A stretch of DNA of 47,969 nucleotides, taken from positions 1 to 47,969 of the forward strand of contig CAJBCV010000249.1 of assembly GCA_903951635.1 (NCBI GenBank). Reading direction: 5' to 3'. The stretch is from an uncultured Planctomycetaceae bacterium (lineage in GTDB: Bacteria; Planctomycetota; Planctomycetia; Pirellulales; UBA1268). The notes beneath the pieces were generated by a model, which saw only the letters and a program-made list of their open reading frames with translations, had not been told where the DNA came from and did no database searches. Shown here piece by piece: positions 8,792-20,660 of this stretch (position 1 is the stretch's first letter; each line of letters starts with the position of its first letter). The translations under genes and the position numbers were made by a program.

Positions 8792-10147
8792 TCAGGTCCG
8801 ATCGGCCAAGTCGCCGCGGCGGGCCATCCACTCAAGCAGCACCGCCTGAAGGACACCGGCGAGGACCGAGGCCACGGCGACGCCGACGAGCACGCCCCAC
8901 ACCCCCTGCCCTCGCCCCGGCCCCTCTCCGAGCGCGAGCCACCAGCACAACGGCACCATGACGATCGCGTAGGACGCGACATGGATCGCCGTCGGCGCCC
9001 AGATCACCTCCCGGGCCCGCAGCGCCATCGAGGCCACCCCCTGGAGGCCGTCAAAGAGCGTCACGAGGGCGCCTGCCGCCAGCAGGCGGGCCAGCAGCGG
9101 CGCGAGCCGCGCCCCATCCGGCTGTCCCTCGGCGTTGAGGCCGATAACGGCCAGCCACCCCCGCGCGCTCCAGACCGCGACCGCCATCACGGCACCGACG
9201 ACGATGGCGGCGACGAGCCCCAGGCGCGACGCATCGGCCACCCCCTGGCGGTCGCCCCGCCCGAAGCGTTCGGCGACGCGGACACTCGTGGCGCTCCCCA
9301 GGCCGACGTAGATCATGAACACCGAGCCCATCATCTGCACCGTCAGCCCCCACAGCGCTCCGGCATCGATGCTGACGAGGGTCGCGATCACGTGGGTGAG
9401 ATTGAAGCTTCCCCACTCGGCGACGTTCGCCAGCCCCGCTCCCAGGCCGACGCCGTTCTGACGGGCAAACTCTCCCGGCGTCGGAGTGCCCCCCCACACC
9501 AGCGCCGGCGTCGTCCGGGCCACGACGGCAAGCGCCACCAGCGCCATCCCGTAGCGGGAAAGCGACGTCGCCCAGGCCACCCCCGCGGCGCCGTATTCCG
9601 GCACCAAGACGAGATCGAGGCCGAGATTCGCGATCACGGCCACGGCCCCGATCGCCGTCACCACCAGCGGCCGACGGAGGGCCTCGAGATACGAGGCACA
9701 GGCGCTAAAGAGCATGTGGGCCGGGAGGCCGTAGGCGAGGATCCGGGTGCAGTGGGCCGTCGGGACGGTGAACGCCTCGTCGAAACCGAGCCAGCGGAGG
9801 AGCGGCCCGGCCACGAAGGCGCAGACCGCCGCTGAGGCGAGCCCGTAAAGGAGCGCTACGAGGAGCCCGCGGCGAACGATCCGGCCGGTCTCGAGATCGC
9901 GCCCCGCTCCGGCCAGCTCGGCGGTGATCACCTGCACGCCGACGACGAGTCCCAACCCGAAGCCCATCGCCACTCCCACCGGGAGAAAGGCGTTGAGGAC
10001 GAAGGGAAGCTGCCCCGGCGCGTGACGAGCGAGAACGACCGCATCGGTCAGCCCCATGAGCATGAAGCTCATCCGCGACAGCGCCACCGGGGCGGCGAGG
10101 CGGGCCAGATCGAGGACATCACGGCGGTTGAGATACGACGGAAGCAT
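8792..10147 (-). CDS. MATE-family efflux transporter
   Basis: About 451 residues and 12 hydrophobic segments in two similar halves. The start is the ATG of MLPSYLNRRDVLDLARLAAP; the frame continues upstream but only with arginine-rich non-protein-like residues. The first segment LAAPVALSRMSFMLMGLTDAVVLAR fits the MATE pattern, in which TM1-TM2 carries a conserved (T/V)D near the ion-binding site. Such transporters expel cationic drugs, lipids or metabolites using Na+ or H+ gradients. It lies 62 bp after the beta-propeller gene and is the last gene of a leftward run. Substrate unknown. Confidence 0.85.
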   Translation of the reverse strand: MLPSYLNRRDVLDLARLAAPVALSRMSFMLMGLTDAVVLARHAPGQLPFVLNAFLPVGVAMGFGLGLVVGVQVITAELAGAGRDLETGRIVRRGLLVALLYGLASAAVCAFVAGPLLRWLGFDEAFTVPTAHCTRILAYGLPAHMLFSACASYLEALRRPLVVTAIGAVAVIANLGLDLVLVPEYGAAGVAWATSLSRYGMALVALAVVARTTPALVWGGTPTPGEFARQNGVGLGAGLANVAEWGSFNLTHVIATLVSIDAGALWGLTVQMMGSVFMIYVGLGSATSVRVAERFGRGDRQGVADASRLGLVAAIVVGAVMAVAVWSARGWLAVIGLNAEGQPDGARLAPLLARLLAAGALVTLFDGLQGVASMALRAREVIWAPTAIHVASYAIVMVPLCWWLALGEGPGRGQGVWGVLVGVAVASVLAGVLQAVLLEWMARRGDLADRT

Positions 10148-10209
10148 GGCGGTCTCGGCGGATGCCACCGCCACCGCGGCCGACACCGGGGCGACGAAGG
10201 CTCGTGGGC

Positions 10210-11427
10210 CTACCGCCCGATCTTGTGGAGCTTCGTGTTGCTGCGGACAAAGAGGGCACCGTCGGCGGCGGCCGGGCTGCAGAGGATCTCGTCGCCGAGA
10301 TCGAGCGTGGCCACCACCTTCCCCTCCTTCGCCCCGAGTTCCACCACCTGCACGAGCCCGGCCTCGTTCACCGCCCAGAGATGCTTGCCGTCGGTGACCG
10401 GGGTGCCGCTGTAGGGCCCCTGGAGCCGCAGTTGCCAACGGCGTTTGCCGGTCTCCCGGTCGCCGGCGGTGAGCACGCCGGCGCCGTTGATCGTGTAGAG
10501 CGCGTCGCCCGCCACGACGCAGCTGGCCGTCGCGGGGGAGAGCGTATTTTCGCGCCAGGCCTGCGTCGGCTGCTTCGCCGGATCAGCCGGATCGAGGGTG
10601 AGCGCCGTGATGCCGTTGCTCGGCACGTAGAGGACACCGTCGGCAAGGGCGCTCGAGGACACGGTGTCGGCCCCCTCGGTGTAGCTCCAGGCGGTCGAGC
10701 CGTCGGCGGCGTGGATCGCGTCGATGCCCTTCTTCGATTGCAGGGCCACGAGCCCGGGCTTGAGGATCACCGGCGAGGTCCAGTTGGCTCCCTTGGGGCG
10801 ATCGAGGCGCCAGCGGTTCTCGCCGGTCGCGGCGTCGATCCCGAGGGAGTACGACTCGCTGTCGTTCTCCACCGGCACGATCACGGTGTCTCCCGTAACG
10901 AGGAGCGAACTCGACATCCCCAGGCTGTTGCTGACGTTGGGGTAGTCGTAGGTGATCCCCCGAAGCCACTGGAGGTTGCCGTCGAGATCGAAGCAGACGA
11001 GGTCGTTGGAGGAGAAGATCGCGTAGACATGCTTCCCGTCGCTGCACGGCGTCGGCGCGGCGACGCTCGTCTTGGGGTGGCACATCGTCCGCCCCGTCGC
11101 CCATACCTGCCGGTCCCAGAGGATCTTCCCGGTCGAGGCTGAGAGGCACACCAGATGGAGCCGATCCTGCGTCGGCCCTTCGCTGGTCGTGACGAAGGCC
11201 CGATCACCGACGACGAGGACGCCGGAGAGACCACGGCCAGGCAGGTCGACCGACCAGCGGACGTCGGCGGCCGAAAGCTCCACCGGCAACGAGCCTTCCT
11301 TCACCCGGCTCGCTCCCCCGACGCCGCGGAACTCCAGCCATTCGTCGGCCCGAAGCTCGTCGTCCAAGAGCGGCAGGCTCGGGGCCACGAGGGCGATCGC
11401 GATCAGGAGCGACAGGAGGCGGGACAT
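10210..11427 (-). CDS. Exported PQQ-like beta-propeller protein
   Basis: About 405 residues. The ATG of MSRLLSLLIAIALVAPSLPL gives a good signal peptide. The body holds repeated blades of the PQQ/outer-membrane-assembly type: DRLHLVCLSASTGKILWDRQ, DLVCFDLDGNLQWLRG, YSLGIDAATGENRWRLD, DAIHAADGSTAWSYTE, GVLTAGDRETGKRRWQL. Each blade ends with a W-containing strand. Such proteins can be scaffolds (BamB-like) or quinoprotein relatives. The typical PQQ-ligating residues of dehydrogenases are not evident, so a structural role is more likely. It sits in a series of exported proteins with short spacers, suggesting co-transcription. Confidence 0.8.
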   Translation of the reverse strand: MSRLLSLLIAIALVAPSLPLLDDELRADEWLEFRGVGGASRVKEGSLPVELSAADVRWSVDLPGRGLSGVLVVGDRAFVTTSEGPTQDRLHLVCLSASTGKILWDRQVWATGRTMCHPKTSVAAPTPCSDGKHVYAIFSSNDLVCFDLDGNLQWLRGITYDYPNVSNSLGMSSSLLVTGDTVIVPVENDSESYSLGIDAATGENRWRLDRPKGANWTSPVILKPGLVALQSKKGIDAIHAADGSTAWSYTEGADTVSSSALADGVLYVPSNGITALTLDPADPAKQPTQAWRENTLSPATASCVVAGDALYTINGAGVLTAGDRETGKRRWQLRLQGPYSGTPVTDGKHLWAVNEAGLVQVVELGAKEGKVVATLDLGDEILCSPAAADGALFVRSNTKLHKIGR

Positions 11428-11481
11428 GGGGAAGGGTTCTCCGGACTTTGGGAACGTTGGATGCGGGGGGATCAAGGAGGA

Positions 11482-12684
11482 TCACTTCGCGACGGTCGGA
11501 GGGCTTGCCGGCGGAAGGATCGCCGTCCCCACGTCGTCACAGACCCGCAATTGGAACTCCCACTCGGTCGTCCAGGGACGGCGCTGCTCGTCCTGGCAGA
11601 TTTTGACGAGGATCGTGTTTGGCCCCTTGCGGAGCGTCACCGGCATCCGGTACTGATCGATCTCCATGCCACGGTGGTATTCCTCGCGCTCGAAGACCGG
11701 CGTTCCGTTGAGCCAGATCTTCCAGGCGTTCTTGCAGCCGAGCCGGATCTCGGCCGGGCGATCCTCCGCCGAGACAAACTCGGTCACGGCGTAGGCGATC
11801 ACCCCCTTGAGCCCCTCCTTGGGGCCCTCGGCCGGAGGAGCGTCGGCCGGCGGCGCCGGGGGCGGGTAGGTGAGGTTGACGTTCACGATCCCGTACTCGT
11901 CGCCGGTCTCGACCGGCTGCCACGACACCTTCCCCTCCTTGCCGTCGAGCGAAGCCGAGAGATCGAGCTTCTCCTCCGGCGGATAGACGGCGGCAAACCC
12001 CTTCCCCTCGGTGTTGTCGAAGGGGCCGACGATCTGCCAGTTGCGAAGGAAGCCGAAGTGGCGTGTCAGATCGACGGTGCCACCGAGATCCCGGATCGCG
12101 GTGGCAAGCGTCTGAATCTGCTCGACATTCCGCGAGGCTGCGAAGGCCTTCTGGTAGGCGGCGAGAGCCTCCTCCTTCTTCCCTGCCGTCTTGAGACCCT
12201 CGGCCCTGGCGATGACCTTCGCCACCGCATCGCGCCGCAGCTCGACGCTCGGATCCTCCACCATCCCGTCGAGGAGCGTGTCGGCGCGGGTCGGGTCGGC
12301 CCCCTTGACCAGATCGAACGCCAGCCGGCGGGCGCGCGGATCGTGCTTCGTCTCGCCGAGGAAGCGGACGAGACTGTCGACGGGGAGCTTGGCACTCCCC
12401 CCGGCCTTGGCGACGACCGCATCGACCGCCGCCCGCAGCCAGTTGGCCGCCAGTGGATTGGCCCCGTCCATGGCCGCGAGGATATCAGGGAGCGCCGAGG
12501 CATCGGCCGCGGCGATCACCCCCCAAGCCTTCGCGGCCGCCGCGTTCCCCTTCCCTTCGTGATCAACCGCACGGAGCGCCGGGAGGCTGTCGGTCACCGG
12601 CGAGGCGACCACGACGCCACCCCCGACGAGCAGGAGCGACGCGACGGCGCACGCGCCGGTGAGGAACCTCGGAAACGGAACCAT
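11482..12684 (-). CDS. Exported HEAT-like and WQIVGPF-domain protein
   Basis: About 400 residues, using the ATG of MVPFPRFLTG (a GTG three codons upstream is possible). A signal peptide ends near VVVASP. Residues 30-200 are Ala-rich helices with HEAT-like pairs (PLAANWLRAAVDAVVAKAG, DPRARRLAFDLVKGADP). Residues 215-400 form a beta-rich part starting with LRNWQIVGPFDNTEGKGF. This is common in planctomycete exported proteins and resembles a galactose-binding or PA14-like jelly roll (AWKIWLNGTPVFERE, then GPNTILVKICQDE). The 54-bp gap to the beta-propeller gene suggests an operon. Function unknown; carbohydrate binding at the surface is a reasonable inference. Confidence 0.7.
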   Translation of the reverse strand: MVPFPRFLTGACAVASLLLVGGGVVVASPVTDSLPALRAVDHEGKGNAAAAKAWGVIAAADASALPDILAAMDGANPLAANWLRAAVDAVVAKAGGSAKLPVDSLVRFLGETKHDPRARRLAFDLVKGADPTRADTLLDGMVEDPSVELRRDAVAKVIARAEGLKTAGKKEEALAAYQKAFAASRNVEQIQTLATAIRDLGGTVDLTRHFGFLRNWQIVGPFDNTEGKGFAAVYPPEEKLDLSASLDGKEGKVSWQPVETGDEYGIVNVNLTYPPPAPPADAPPAEGPKEGLKGVIAYAVTEFVSAEDRPAEIRLGCKNAWKIWLNGTPVFEREEYHRGMEIDQYRMPVTLRKGPNTILVKICQDEQRRPWTTEWEFQLRVCDDVGTAILPPASPPTVAK

Positions 12685-12733
12685 GCAGAGCACTCCGGGG
12701 AGGGGAACGAATCCGGGAACGGCCGACCTGCTA

Positions 12734-13570
12734 TCAGGTCTTCGCCAACGCGTCGGCGGCGACCGCGTAGCACTGCCGGATGTCGGCCAGCGGGTTCTCC
12801 GGGTTCTCCTCGTACTCCAGCGACAAGGCGCCGTTCTTGGGGAAGTTCGTCTGCACCAGCGCCGCCATGACGGCCGGCACGTCGAGATGCCCCTTGCCGA
12901 GGATCACCCCCTTGGTGACATCCTGCATGTCCTGGAAGTCTTTGAGGTGGATGCCGTAGAGCCTGCCTTTGAGGAGGCGGATGACCTCGGTCGGCTTTTC
13001 GCCCGAGCGGATGTAATGGCCGAGGTCGGCACAGGCGCCGATCCGCTCGTCATGCCCCTCGATCGCCTTGAGGACGTCGACGACCTTGTTGTAGCGGTGC
13101 TTGGGACCGTGGTTGTGGATCGCGATCCGGATGTCGAACTCCTTGACGAGCTCGTCGAGGCTCTTGAACGCCTCCGGCGAGGGATCGGCCGAGATGCAGG
13201 GGATCCCTGCCGCCTTGGCGAACTCGAACACCTTCCGATTGGCGGCGGCATCGCCACCGAAACCGTTGACGCCGTGGGCACTGGCGGTGAGCCCGAGGTC
13301 GGCGAGCTTCTTCTTCATGCCGGCGATCGCCGCGGCATCGGAGTTGACCGGAAACATGTCGCCGTAGAACTCGACGAACCGGAAGCCGATGTCACGGGCG
13401 TGCTTCATCGCCTCGTCGACCTTGTAGCCGCGGAGCGAGTAGAGCTGGATGCCGAGGTTGAGATCGGCCGCGGCGGCCTCCCGGGCGAAGACGGCAAGGG
13501 GGGAGACGGCGGCACAGGTCGCGGCGCCGGCGGCCAGAAAGCCACGGCGGGAGAGCGCGGGGGTCGGCAT
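12734..13570 (-). CDS. Sugar phosphate isomerase/epimerase-like TIM-barrel protein
   Basis: 278 residues. The Tat-like leader SRRGFLAAGAATCAAVSPLAVFA shows export of a folded protein. The body starts LNLGIQLYSLRGYKVDEAM, the classic opening of the xylose isomerase-like TIM barrel (AP endonuclease family 2 fold). Metal-site candidates are visible in strand ends: EFYGDMF, IAIHNHG (His), ACADLGHYIRSG (Asp and His), YGIHLKDF (His and Asp) and SLEYEEN (Glu). Members epimerise or isomerise sugars and inositols. Planctomycetes hold many Tat-exported paralogs; the substrate is not clear. The frame stays open upstream as far as 14296, but that part is the antisense of the HAD gene. Confidence 0.85.
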   Translation of the reverse strand: MPTPALSRRGFLAAGAATCAAVSPLAVFAREAAAADLNLGIQLYSLRGYKVDEAMKHARDIGFRFVEFYGDMFPVNSDAAAIAGMKKKLADLGLTASAHGVNGFGGDAAANRKVFEFAKAAGIPCISADPSPEAFKSLDELVKEFDIRIAIHNHGPKHRYNKVVDVLKAIEGHDERIGACADLGHYIRSGEKPTEVIRLLKGRLYGIHLKDFQDMQDVTKGVILGKGHLDVPAVMAALVQTNFPKNGALSLEYEENPENPLADIRQCYAVAADALAKT

Positions 13571-13676
13571 GCTCGATCCTTTTTTCGATGGGGAATGACA
13601 CGGAGGGTTCTCGCCCCCCCGGGCCGAATCATAGCAGGCGGGCCAACGCGCTGCCCGTTCCCACGCCCGCCGCGCT

Positions 13677-14363
13677 TCAGCCGCCGATCCCCAGGCTCCG
13701 CCAGCCGACGGCCCTGGCCGCCGCGACATCGAGTCGCGGGTCGTCGCCGACAAGGAGCAGTTCCCCGGCCGTGGCCCCGAGCCGCCGCTCGACGGCGCGA
13801 AAAAACTCCGCCGCCGGCTTCCGCCAGCCGAGCTCCGACGAGGCGAAAACATGGGCCGCCCGGGAGAGTGGATCGACGCGGCCGGCAATCGCCAGCAACC
13901 GCTCGTCGAAGTTGCTCGCCAAGGCCACCCCACACCCGGCGTCGAGGGCCGCCTCCACCAGCCGCGTTCCCGCCTCGAGGGCCCGCCATGCCCCCGGTTG
14001 GGCGAAATGATCCCAGAGATCGACAAACACCGCCTCGCGGACCGCTTCCGGGGCATCGGCGGCAAACACGTCGTGGACGATCCCCCGCCAGCGTTCGACC
14101 TCCCGGGCTCGACTCGTGGCATACGGGAGGCTGGCAGCGGCGTCGATCTCCTCCTGCCGGCGCCACGCCACGGCGAACCTCCCCCGCAGCTCCTCGGCCG
14201 AACACTCGAGCCCCTGCCGACGGGCGGCGCGCTGGTACGCCACCGGCACCGTCGGCCAGGGCTCGACGAGCGTACCGACGACGTCGAACACGACATGCCT
14301 CACTCCCGGCGGCGGGAATGACGCTTGCGACGGAGGGGGCTGGAGCGGAACAGTGTCAGGCAT
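13677..14363 (-). CDS. HAD-superfamily hydrolase
   Basis: About 228 residues. Motif I is VVFDVVGTLVEP, where the first Asp would be the nucleophile; the usual second Asp two residues later is replaced by Val, as in 2-haloacid dehalogenase-like branches. Motif II is VALASNFD (Ser), motif III the Lys in GWRKPAAEFF and motif IV LLLVGDDPRLDVAAARAVG with its acidic pair. The helical cap lies between motifs I and II. It may be a phosphatase or dehalogenase-like enzyme of unknown substrate. It lies between rseP and the isomerase-like gene in the same direction. Confidence 0.8.
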   Translation of the reverse strand: MPDTVPLQPPPSQASFPPPGVRHVVFDVVGTLVEPWPTVPVAYQRAARRQGLECSAEELRGRFAVAWRRQEEIDAAASLPYATSRAREVERWRGIVHDVFAADAPEAVREAVFVDLWDHFAQPGAWRALEAGTRLVEAALDAGCGVALASNFDERLLAIAGRVDPLSRAAHVFASSELGWRKPAAEFFRAVERRLGATAGELLLVGDDPRLDVAAARAVGWRSLGIGG

Positions 14364-14440
14364 GCGGCACGTGACCAAGGACGGACCGAATCTCCGGTGG
14401 GCTCTCGCTCGAGCCTTCGGGAGTCGCTCCGGACTTCCCG

Positions 14441-16489
<2,049 letters not shown>

Positions 16490-16491
16490 CG

Positions 16492-17727
16492 TCACGAACT
16501 CACCCACGTCACGACCTCCTGTCTGGCCCAGGCGTCGAGTCGACGGATGTCGTCGAGCGACGGATCGGCCTGATACGCATGCCCGTCCAGAACGCGGGCA
16601 CAAACGTCCGCGATGCCGGTGAACCGCATCTTTCCGGCGAGGAACGCCCCCACCGCCTCCTCGTTGGCGGCGTTGAGGACGGCCCCGGCCGTTCCCCCGC
16701 GCGCCGCCGCCTCGTGCCCGAGCCTGACCGCCGGGAACCGGACAGGATCGGGGGGTTCGAAATCGAGTCGCAGCCCCAGCCTGAAGTCGAGCCGCCGCGC
16801 GGGGCCGTCGAGTCGCCGCGGATGGGAGAGCGCGTACTGGATCGGGAGCTTCATGTCGGGGGGGCTGAGTTGGGCGATCACCGACCCATCGACGAACTCG
16901 ACCATCGAATGGACCACCGACTGCGGATGGACGACGACGGCGAGTTTCTCGGCCGGCAGATCGAACAACCACCGGGCCTCGATCAGCTCCAGTGCCTTGT
17001 TCATCATCGTCGCCGAATCGATCGTGATCTTCGGCCCCATCGACCAGGTCGGATGGCGAAGCGCCTCTTCGAGCGTGACTCCCTCGAGAGACTCCCGCGT
17101 GCGGAACGGGCCGCCGCTGGCGGTGAGGATCACCCGCACGACCTCATCGGCCGTCCCCGATCGCAGCGCCTGATGGATCGCCGAGTGTTCGCTGTCGACC
17201 GGCAGGAGCACGGCGCCGCGCTCGGCGGCCAGCCGCATCACCAGCGCCCCGGCCATGACGAGCGTCTCCTTGTTGGCCAGCGCCACCGTCTTGCCGGCGT
17301 CGAGCGCCGCGAGCGTGCTCCGCAGGCCGGCGGCACCGACGATCGCCGACACGACCCGGTCGACCTCGGGGGCACGGACAAGGTCGTCGAGCGCCTCAGG
17401 TCCCACGGCCAGGCGGGCCCCGGCGGGGAGGGCCGTGGCCCCGATCGTCGCAGCGGCCGCAGGATCGGTGACGACGACCCACGCAGGGCGGTGGATCCGG
17501 GCCTGTTCGAGGAGCGGGCCGACGCTCGTGTGGGCGGCAAGAAGGTGGGGGTGGAAAAGCCCTCCGGAAGCGGCGATCACCTCGAGGGTGCTCTTGCCGA
17601 TACTCCCGGTCGACCCGAGCACCGCGACCCCGAGGGCCTGCGACGGACCACGGCTCGACGCGTCGTCGGGCCGGCCAAGGGGCGCCGGCGCCGAAGGGGA
17701 GAACGGCGGCGGCGGGGTGGAAGCCAT
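16492..17727 (-). CDS. dxr: 1-deoxy-D-xylulose 5-phosphate reductoisomerase
   Basis: 411 residues. It converts DXP to 2-C-methyl-D-erythritol 4-phosphate with NADPH in the non-mevalonate isoprenoid pathway, in the cytoplasm. The NADPH site is VAVLGSTGSIGKSTLEVI (from about residue 34). Catalytic and metal residues are in ALANKETLVMAG, LLPVDSEHSAIHQAL (Asp and Glu) and ITIDSATMMNKALE (the conserved Glu and Asn/Lys). The flexible loop is RHPTWSMGPK. The first 30 residues are a proline-rich extension absent from most homologs. The dxr-rseP order is common in bacteria. The promoter is probably in the 164-bp gap shared with divergent ftsH. Confidence 0.96.
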   Translation of the reverse strand: MASTPPPPFSPSAPAPLGRPDDASSRGPSQALGVAVLGSTGSIGKSTLEVIAASGGLFHPHLLAAHTSVGPLLEQARIHRPAWVVVTDPAAAATIGATALPAGARLAVGPEALDDLVRAPEVDRVVSAIVGAAGLRSTLAALDAGKTVALANKETLVMAGALVMRLAAERGAVLLPVDSEHSAIHQALRSGTADEVVRVILTASGGPFRTRESLEGVTLEEALRHPTWSMGPKITIDSATMMNKALELIEARWLFDLPAEKLAVVVHPQSVVHSMVEFVDGSVIAQLSPPDMKLPIQYALSHPRRLDGPARRLDFRLGLRLDFEPPDPVRFPAVRLGHEAAARGGTAGAVLNAANEEAVGAFLAGKMRFTGIADVCARVLDGHAYQADPSLDDIRRLDAWARQEVVTWVSS

Positions 17728-17891
17728 GCGGAGAACGGTCGCGGGACGGTCCGGGGGAATCGGCGAATCTTAGGTTTTCGTGACCCGGACTTCCATGGCG
17801 ATGCTGCCGGAGTCAGATTCATTGTCTCCCCAGCCCCCCAGGTTTAGGATGGGTTGGTTTCGGATTTCACGAGTTTTCCGCTGGAACATTC

Positions 17892-20096
17892 ATGCCCAGG
17901 AAGCACGATCTCCCGAAGCGCCAGGCCGACCGCAAGTCGCCTTGGGGCGGTTCGAATCTCGTCTGGTCGCTCGTGGCGCTGGGGGTGGCCGGCCTGTTCG
18001 GGATGAGCCTGCTGGCGACGCCGCCGGAACTCGAGCTTTCCTACAGCGAGCTCGAGAAACTGATCCGCGCCTCGGGGCCGCGTTCGACGGCCAGCCAAGC
18101 CAAGGATCAAGCCAAGGATTTGGCCCCGGCTCGCAAGGGGGAGGAGCCGGCCCCGGCGACCCCAGGCTCTGACGCCCCGGCCGCCTCATCCGAGGCCGAA
18201 CCGGCGGGGTTTATCGAAGTCGTCGAGCGCAACCCGTTCGAAACAGGCCCCGAAGCCCGGCGTACCGTCCGTTACGGCGATCTCGACGACGTCGTCATCG
18301 GGGCCTACAGCGTGTCGGGATCGATCCGCAGGCTCGACGGCCCTTCCAGCGGCGTTCTCGCTGACGCCGTTCAGCGGCGGTACTTCCGAACCGCGAAGCT
18401 GCCGAGTGAAAACTCCGAAGGACGGCTGTCGCGGCTGCTTGCCGAGCACGGCGTCCCCTACCGCTACGAGGAGGCCCCCGGGCCGTGGCGGAGCTGGCTC
18501 CCGATGCTCTTCCTCACCGGTCTGTTCGCCCTCCTCTTCTTCACGATGATGAAACGTCTCGGGGGAGCCGGGAGCCCGATGGCGTTCGGCCGCAGCCGTG
18601 GCAAGCAATACGCCCAGGAGGATCTGGGGATCACCTTCGACGACGTGGCCGGGATCGACGAGGCGGTGGAAGAGCTCCGCGAAGTCGTCGAGTTCCTCCG
18701 CAACCCGGAGAAATACCAGGTCCTCGGCGGGCACATCCCCAAAGGGGTGCTCCTCGTCGGCCCCCCAGGCACCGGCAAAACGCTCCTCGCCAAGGCGATC
18801 GCGGGGGAGGCGGGGGTCCCCTTCTTCGGCCTCTCCGGCAGCGACTTCGTGGAGATGTTCGTCGGCGTCGGGGCGGCGCGTGTCCGCGACATGTTCCAAC
18901 AGGCCGAGGCCAAGGCCCCCTGCATCATCTTCATCGACGAGCTTGACGCCCTCGGCAAAACCCGCGGCACGAGCGTCGTTGGCGGCCACGACGAGCGCGA
19001 GCAGACGCTCAACGCGCTCCTGGTGGAGATGGACGGCTTCGGAAGCAACAGCGGCGTGATCGTGATGGCGGCGACGAACCGTCCGGAGACGCTCGACCCG
19101 GCCCTCCTCCGGCCGGGGCGCTTCGACCGCCACGTGCTCGTCGACCGTCCCGACGTCCGCGGCCGGGAGGCGATTCTCAAAGTCCACGTCGCCGACGTGA
19201 AGCTCAATCCCTCGGTCAATCTCGAACAGGTGGCCCGGATCACCTCCGGCTTCTGCGGCGCCGACTTGGCCAATCTCGTCAACGAGGCGGCCCTCCTCGC
19301 AGCCCGCAACAACAAGACCTCCGTCGGGATGGAGGAGTTCAACGAAGGGGTCGAGCGGGTGACGGCGGGGCTCGAGAAGAAGAAGCGCGTGCTCCACGAG
19401 GACGAGAAGCGGCGGGTCGCCTACCACGAGGCGGCCCACGCCCTCGTGGCCTACTCGCTCCCCAACACCGATCCGGTCCACAAAGTCTCGATCATTCCCC
19501 GCGGTCTCGCCGCCCTCGGCTACACCATGCAGCGGTCCGAGGACGACCGCTACCTCCTCACGCAGAGCGAACTGGAGAGCCGGATCCAGGTGCTCCTCGG
19601 CGGCACGATCGCCGAAGAGATGGTCTACGCCGACGTCTCGACCGGAGCCCAAAACGACCTCGAACGGGCCAGCGAGATCGCCCGGGCGATGGTCATGGAA
19701 TACGGTATGAGCCGGATGGGACGGGTGAACTTCCGCGAGAGCAATCGCTCGCCGTTTCTTGCCGGTGGTGGCGGCGATCTCCCCGCGGCCCGCTCGCACA
19801 GCGAGGAAACGGCCCGCGAGATCGACCAAGAGGTGCGGCGGATCATCGATCAGTCGATCGAGAAGGTGCGGCGGGTGCTCGAGTCGCGGCGGGCGGCCCT
19901 CGAAGCGATCACCCGGCAACTGATCGAGACGGAGGTGATCGACGGCAGCCAATTGCGGGACCTCGTCGAGGCCTCCGTCGATACCCCCCTCATCGTGCCC
20001 GGAACCGACTCGGAGCGTCGTCCCGGCCGGATCGAAGCCGGCCGGATCGACCCCGAAACGGCCGGCTCCGGCCCCGGGGAATCGGCCAAGGGTTGA
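17892..20096 (+). CDS. ftsH: ATP-dependent zinc metalloprotease FtsH
   Basis: 734 residues, inner membrane, AAA protease for misfolded membrane proteins and regulators. TM1 is near residues 24-43 ([19 protein letters not shown]) and TM2 near 201-218. The periplasmic part between them contains an Ala/Pro/Lys-rich insert (about residues 60-105). AAA motifs: Walker A GPPGTGKT at about 290, Walker [11 protein letters not shown], the pore motif ([10 protein letters not shown]) and the arginine finger region RPGRFDR. The zinc site is HEAAH at about 512. A hydrophilic tail ends the protein. It is divergent from dxr-rseP. Confidence 0.97.
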   Translation: MPRKHDLPKRQADRKSPWGGSNLVWSLVALGVAGLFGMSLLATPPELELSYSELEKLIRASGPRSTASQAKDQAKDLAPARKGEEPAPATPGSDAPAASSEAEPAGFIEVVERNPFETGPEARRTVRYGDLDDVVIGAYSVSGSIRRLDGPSSGVLADAVQRRYFRTAKLPSENSEGRLSRLLAEHGVPYRYEEAPGPWRSWLPMLFLTGLFALLFFTMMKRLGGAGSPMAFGRSRGKQYAQEDLGITFDDVAGIDEAVEELREVVEFLRNPEKYQVLGGHIPKGVLLVGPPGTGKTLLAKAIAGEAGVPFFGLSGSDFVEMFVGVGAARVRDMFQQAEAKAPCIIFIDELDALGKTRGTSVVGGHDEREQTLNALLVEMDGFGSNSGVIVMAATNRPETLDPALLRPGRFDRHVLVDRPDVRGREAILKVHVADVKLNPSVNLEQVARITSGFCGADLANLVNEAALLAARNNKTSVGMEEFNEGVERVTAGLEKKKRVLHEDEKRRVAYHEAAHALVAYSLPNTDPVHKVSIIPRGLAALGYTMQRSEDDRYLLTQSELESRIQVLLGGTIAEEMVYADVSTGAQNDLERASEIARAMVMEYGMSRMGRVNFRESNRSPFLAGGGGDLPAARSHSEETAREIDQEVRRIIDQSIEKVRRVLESRRAALEAITRQLIETEVIDGSQLRDLVEASVDTPLIVPGTDSERRPGRIEAGRIDPETAGSGPGESAKG

Positions 20097-20314
20097 CAGT
20101 CCGAGGGAGAGGGGGAGGGCTCCCTTCCGCCACGATCGTCATGGTCCGCACATCGGAGCGGTCTGCTGCACCCCGCGGCACCGTATCGCCGATGGATTCT
20201 CCGGTGGGACCGAGGTCGGGCGGGGCAGGCACTCCCCGGCCCGTACGGCCCGTAGCCCCCGCCGTCGGAAGGCGGCCCGCCGGAGTGCCGCCCGAGCGAT
20301 CCCGGAACGGCATC

Positions 20315-20575
20315 ATGTGGAAGAGCGTGTTTCTCGCGACAGGCGTGTTTGCCTGTCTGGTCGGTGCTGAACTGCTCGTCATCGATTCGGCAGCGGTCAA
20401 GCCGATCAACGGTGGCGGGCAGGCCCGTGAAATCACGGCCCCCGACTGGGCCCCTTGGGCGCTGATTTCCGCCGGGGCGATCACGCTCCTCCACTTCGGC
20501 ACCGGAGGCGGGGCGGGCGTGGGAAAAGCAGGCGGCCTTCCGAAGCCGAACGTCGGCAAATACCAACTCGACTGA
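20315..20575 (+). CDS. Small two-helix membrane protein
   Basis: 86 residues with two hydrophobic segments: WKSVFLATGVFACLVGAELL and, after a short loop with ITAPDWAPW, ALISAGAITLLHFG. A glycine-rich linker leads to a short tail. The frame is open further upstream, but those residues are Arg/Pro-rich without pattern, so I start at the MWKSVFL methionine. The layout resembles a small protein I associate with planctomycetes, but its function is unknown. It lies 218 bp after ftsH and could be transcribed with it. Confidence 0.65.
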   Translation: MWKSVFLATGVFACLVGAELLVIDSAAVKPINGGGQAREITAPDWAPWALISAGAITLLHFGTGGGAGVGKAGGLPKPNVGKYQLD

Positions 20576-20626
20576 ATCGCGCGACCGCTGAAGCGATCCT
20601 CCCTTGAACTGGGAAGCGGGGCTCGC

Positions 20627-20651
20627 GGCCGGGCTATCCCCAGGCCCGGCC
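20627..20651. terminator. GC hairpin between convergent genes
   Basis: GGCCGGGC at 20627-20634 pairs with GCCCGGCC at 20644-20651 around a 9-nt loop. It lies just after the small membrane protein and just before the end of the sigma-54 activator gene on the other strand. There is no T-run, so termination is only a possibility. Confidence 0.3.
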
Positions 20652-20660
20652 CCGTCCGTG

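Noticed and set aside
13571-14296. Upstream extension of the isomerase-like gene to 520 codons
   Set aside because: The extension reads antisense-like residues of the HAD gene in another frame, and a Tat leader starts at 13570.
17949-17960. GGTTCGAATCTCG, resembling a tRNA T-arm
   Set aside because: It lies inside the ftsH coding region, and no acceptor stem or anticodon arm can be drawn around it.
18186-19952. A 588-codon open frame opposite ftsH
   Set aside because: The residues are His/Asp/Leu-biased with no motif, and it lies wholly within the conserved ftsH gene on the other strand.
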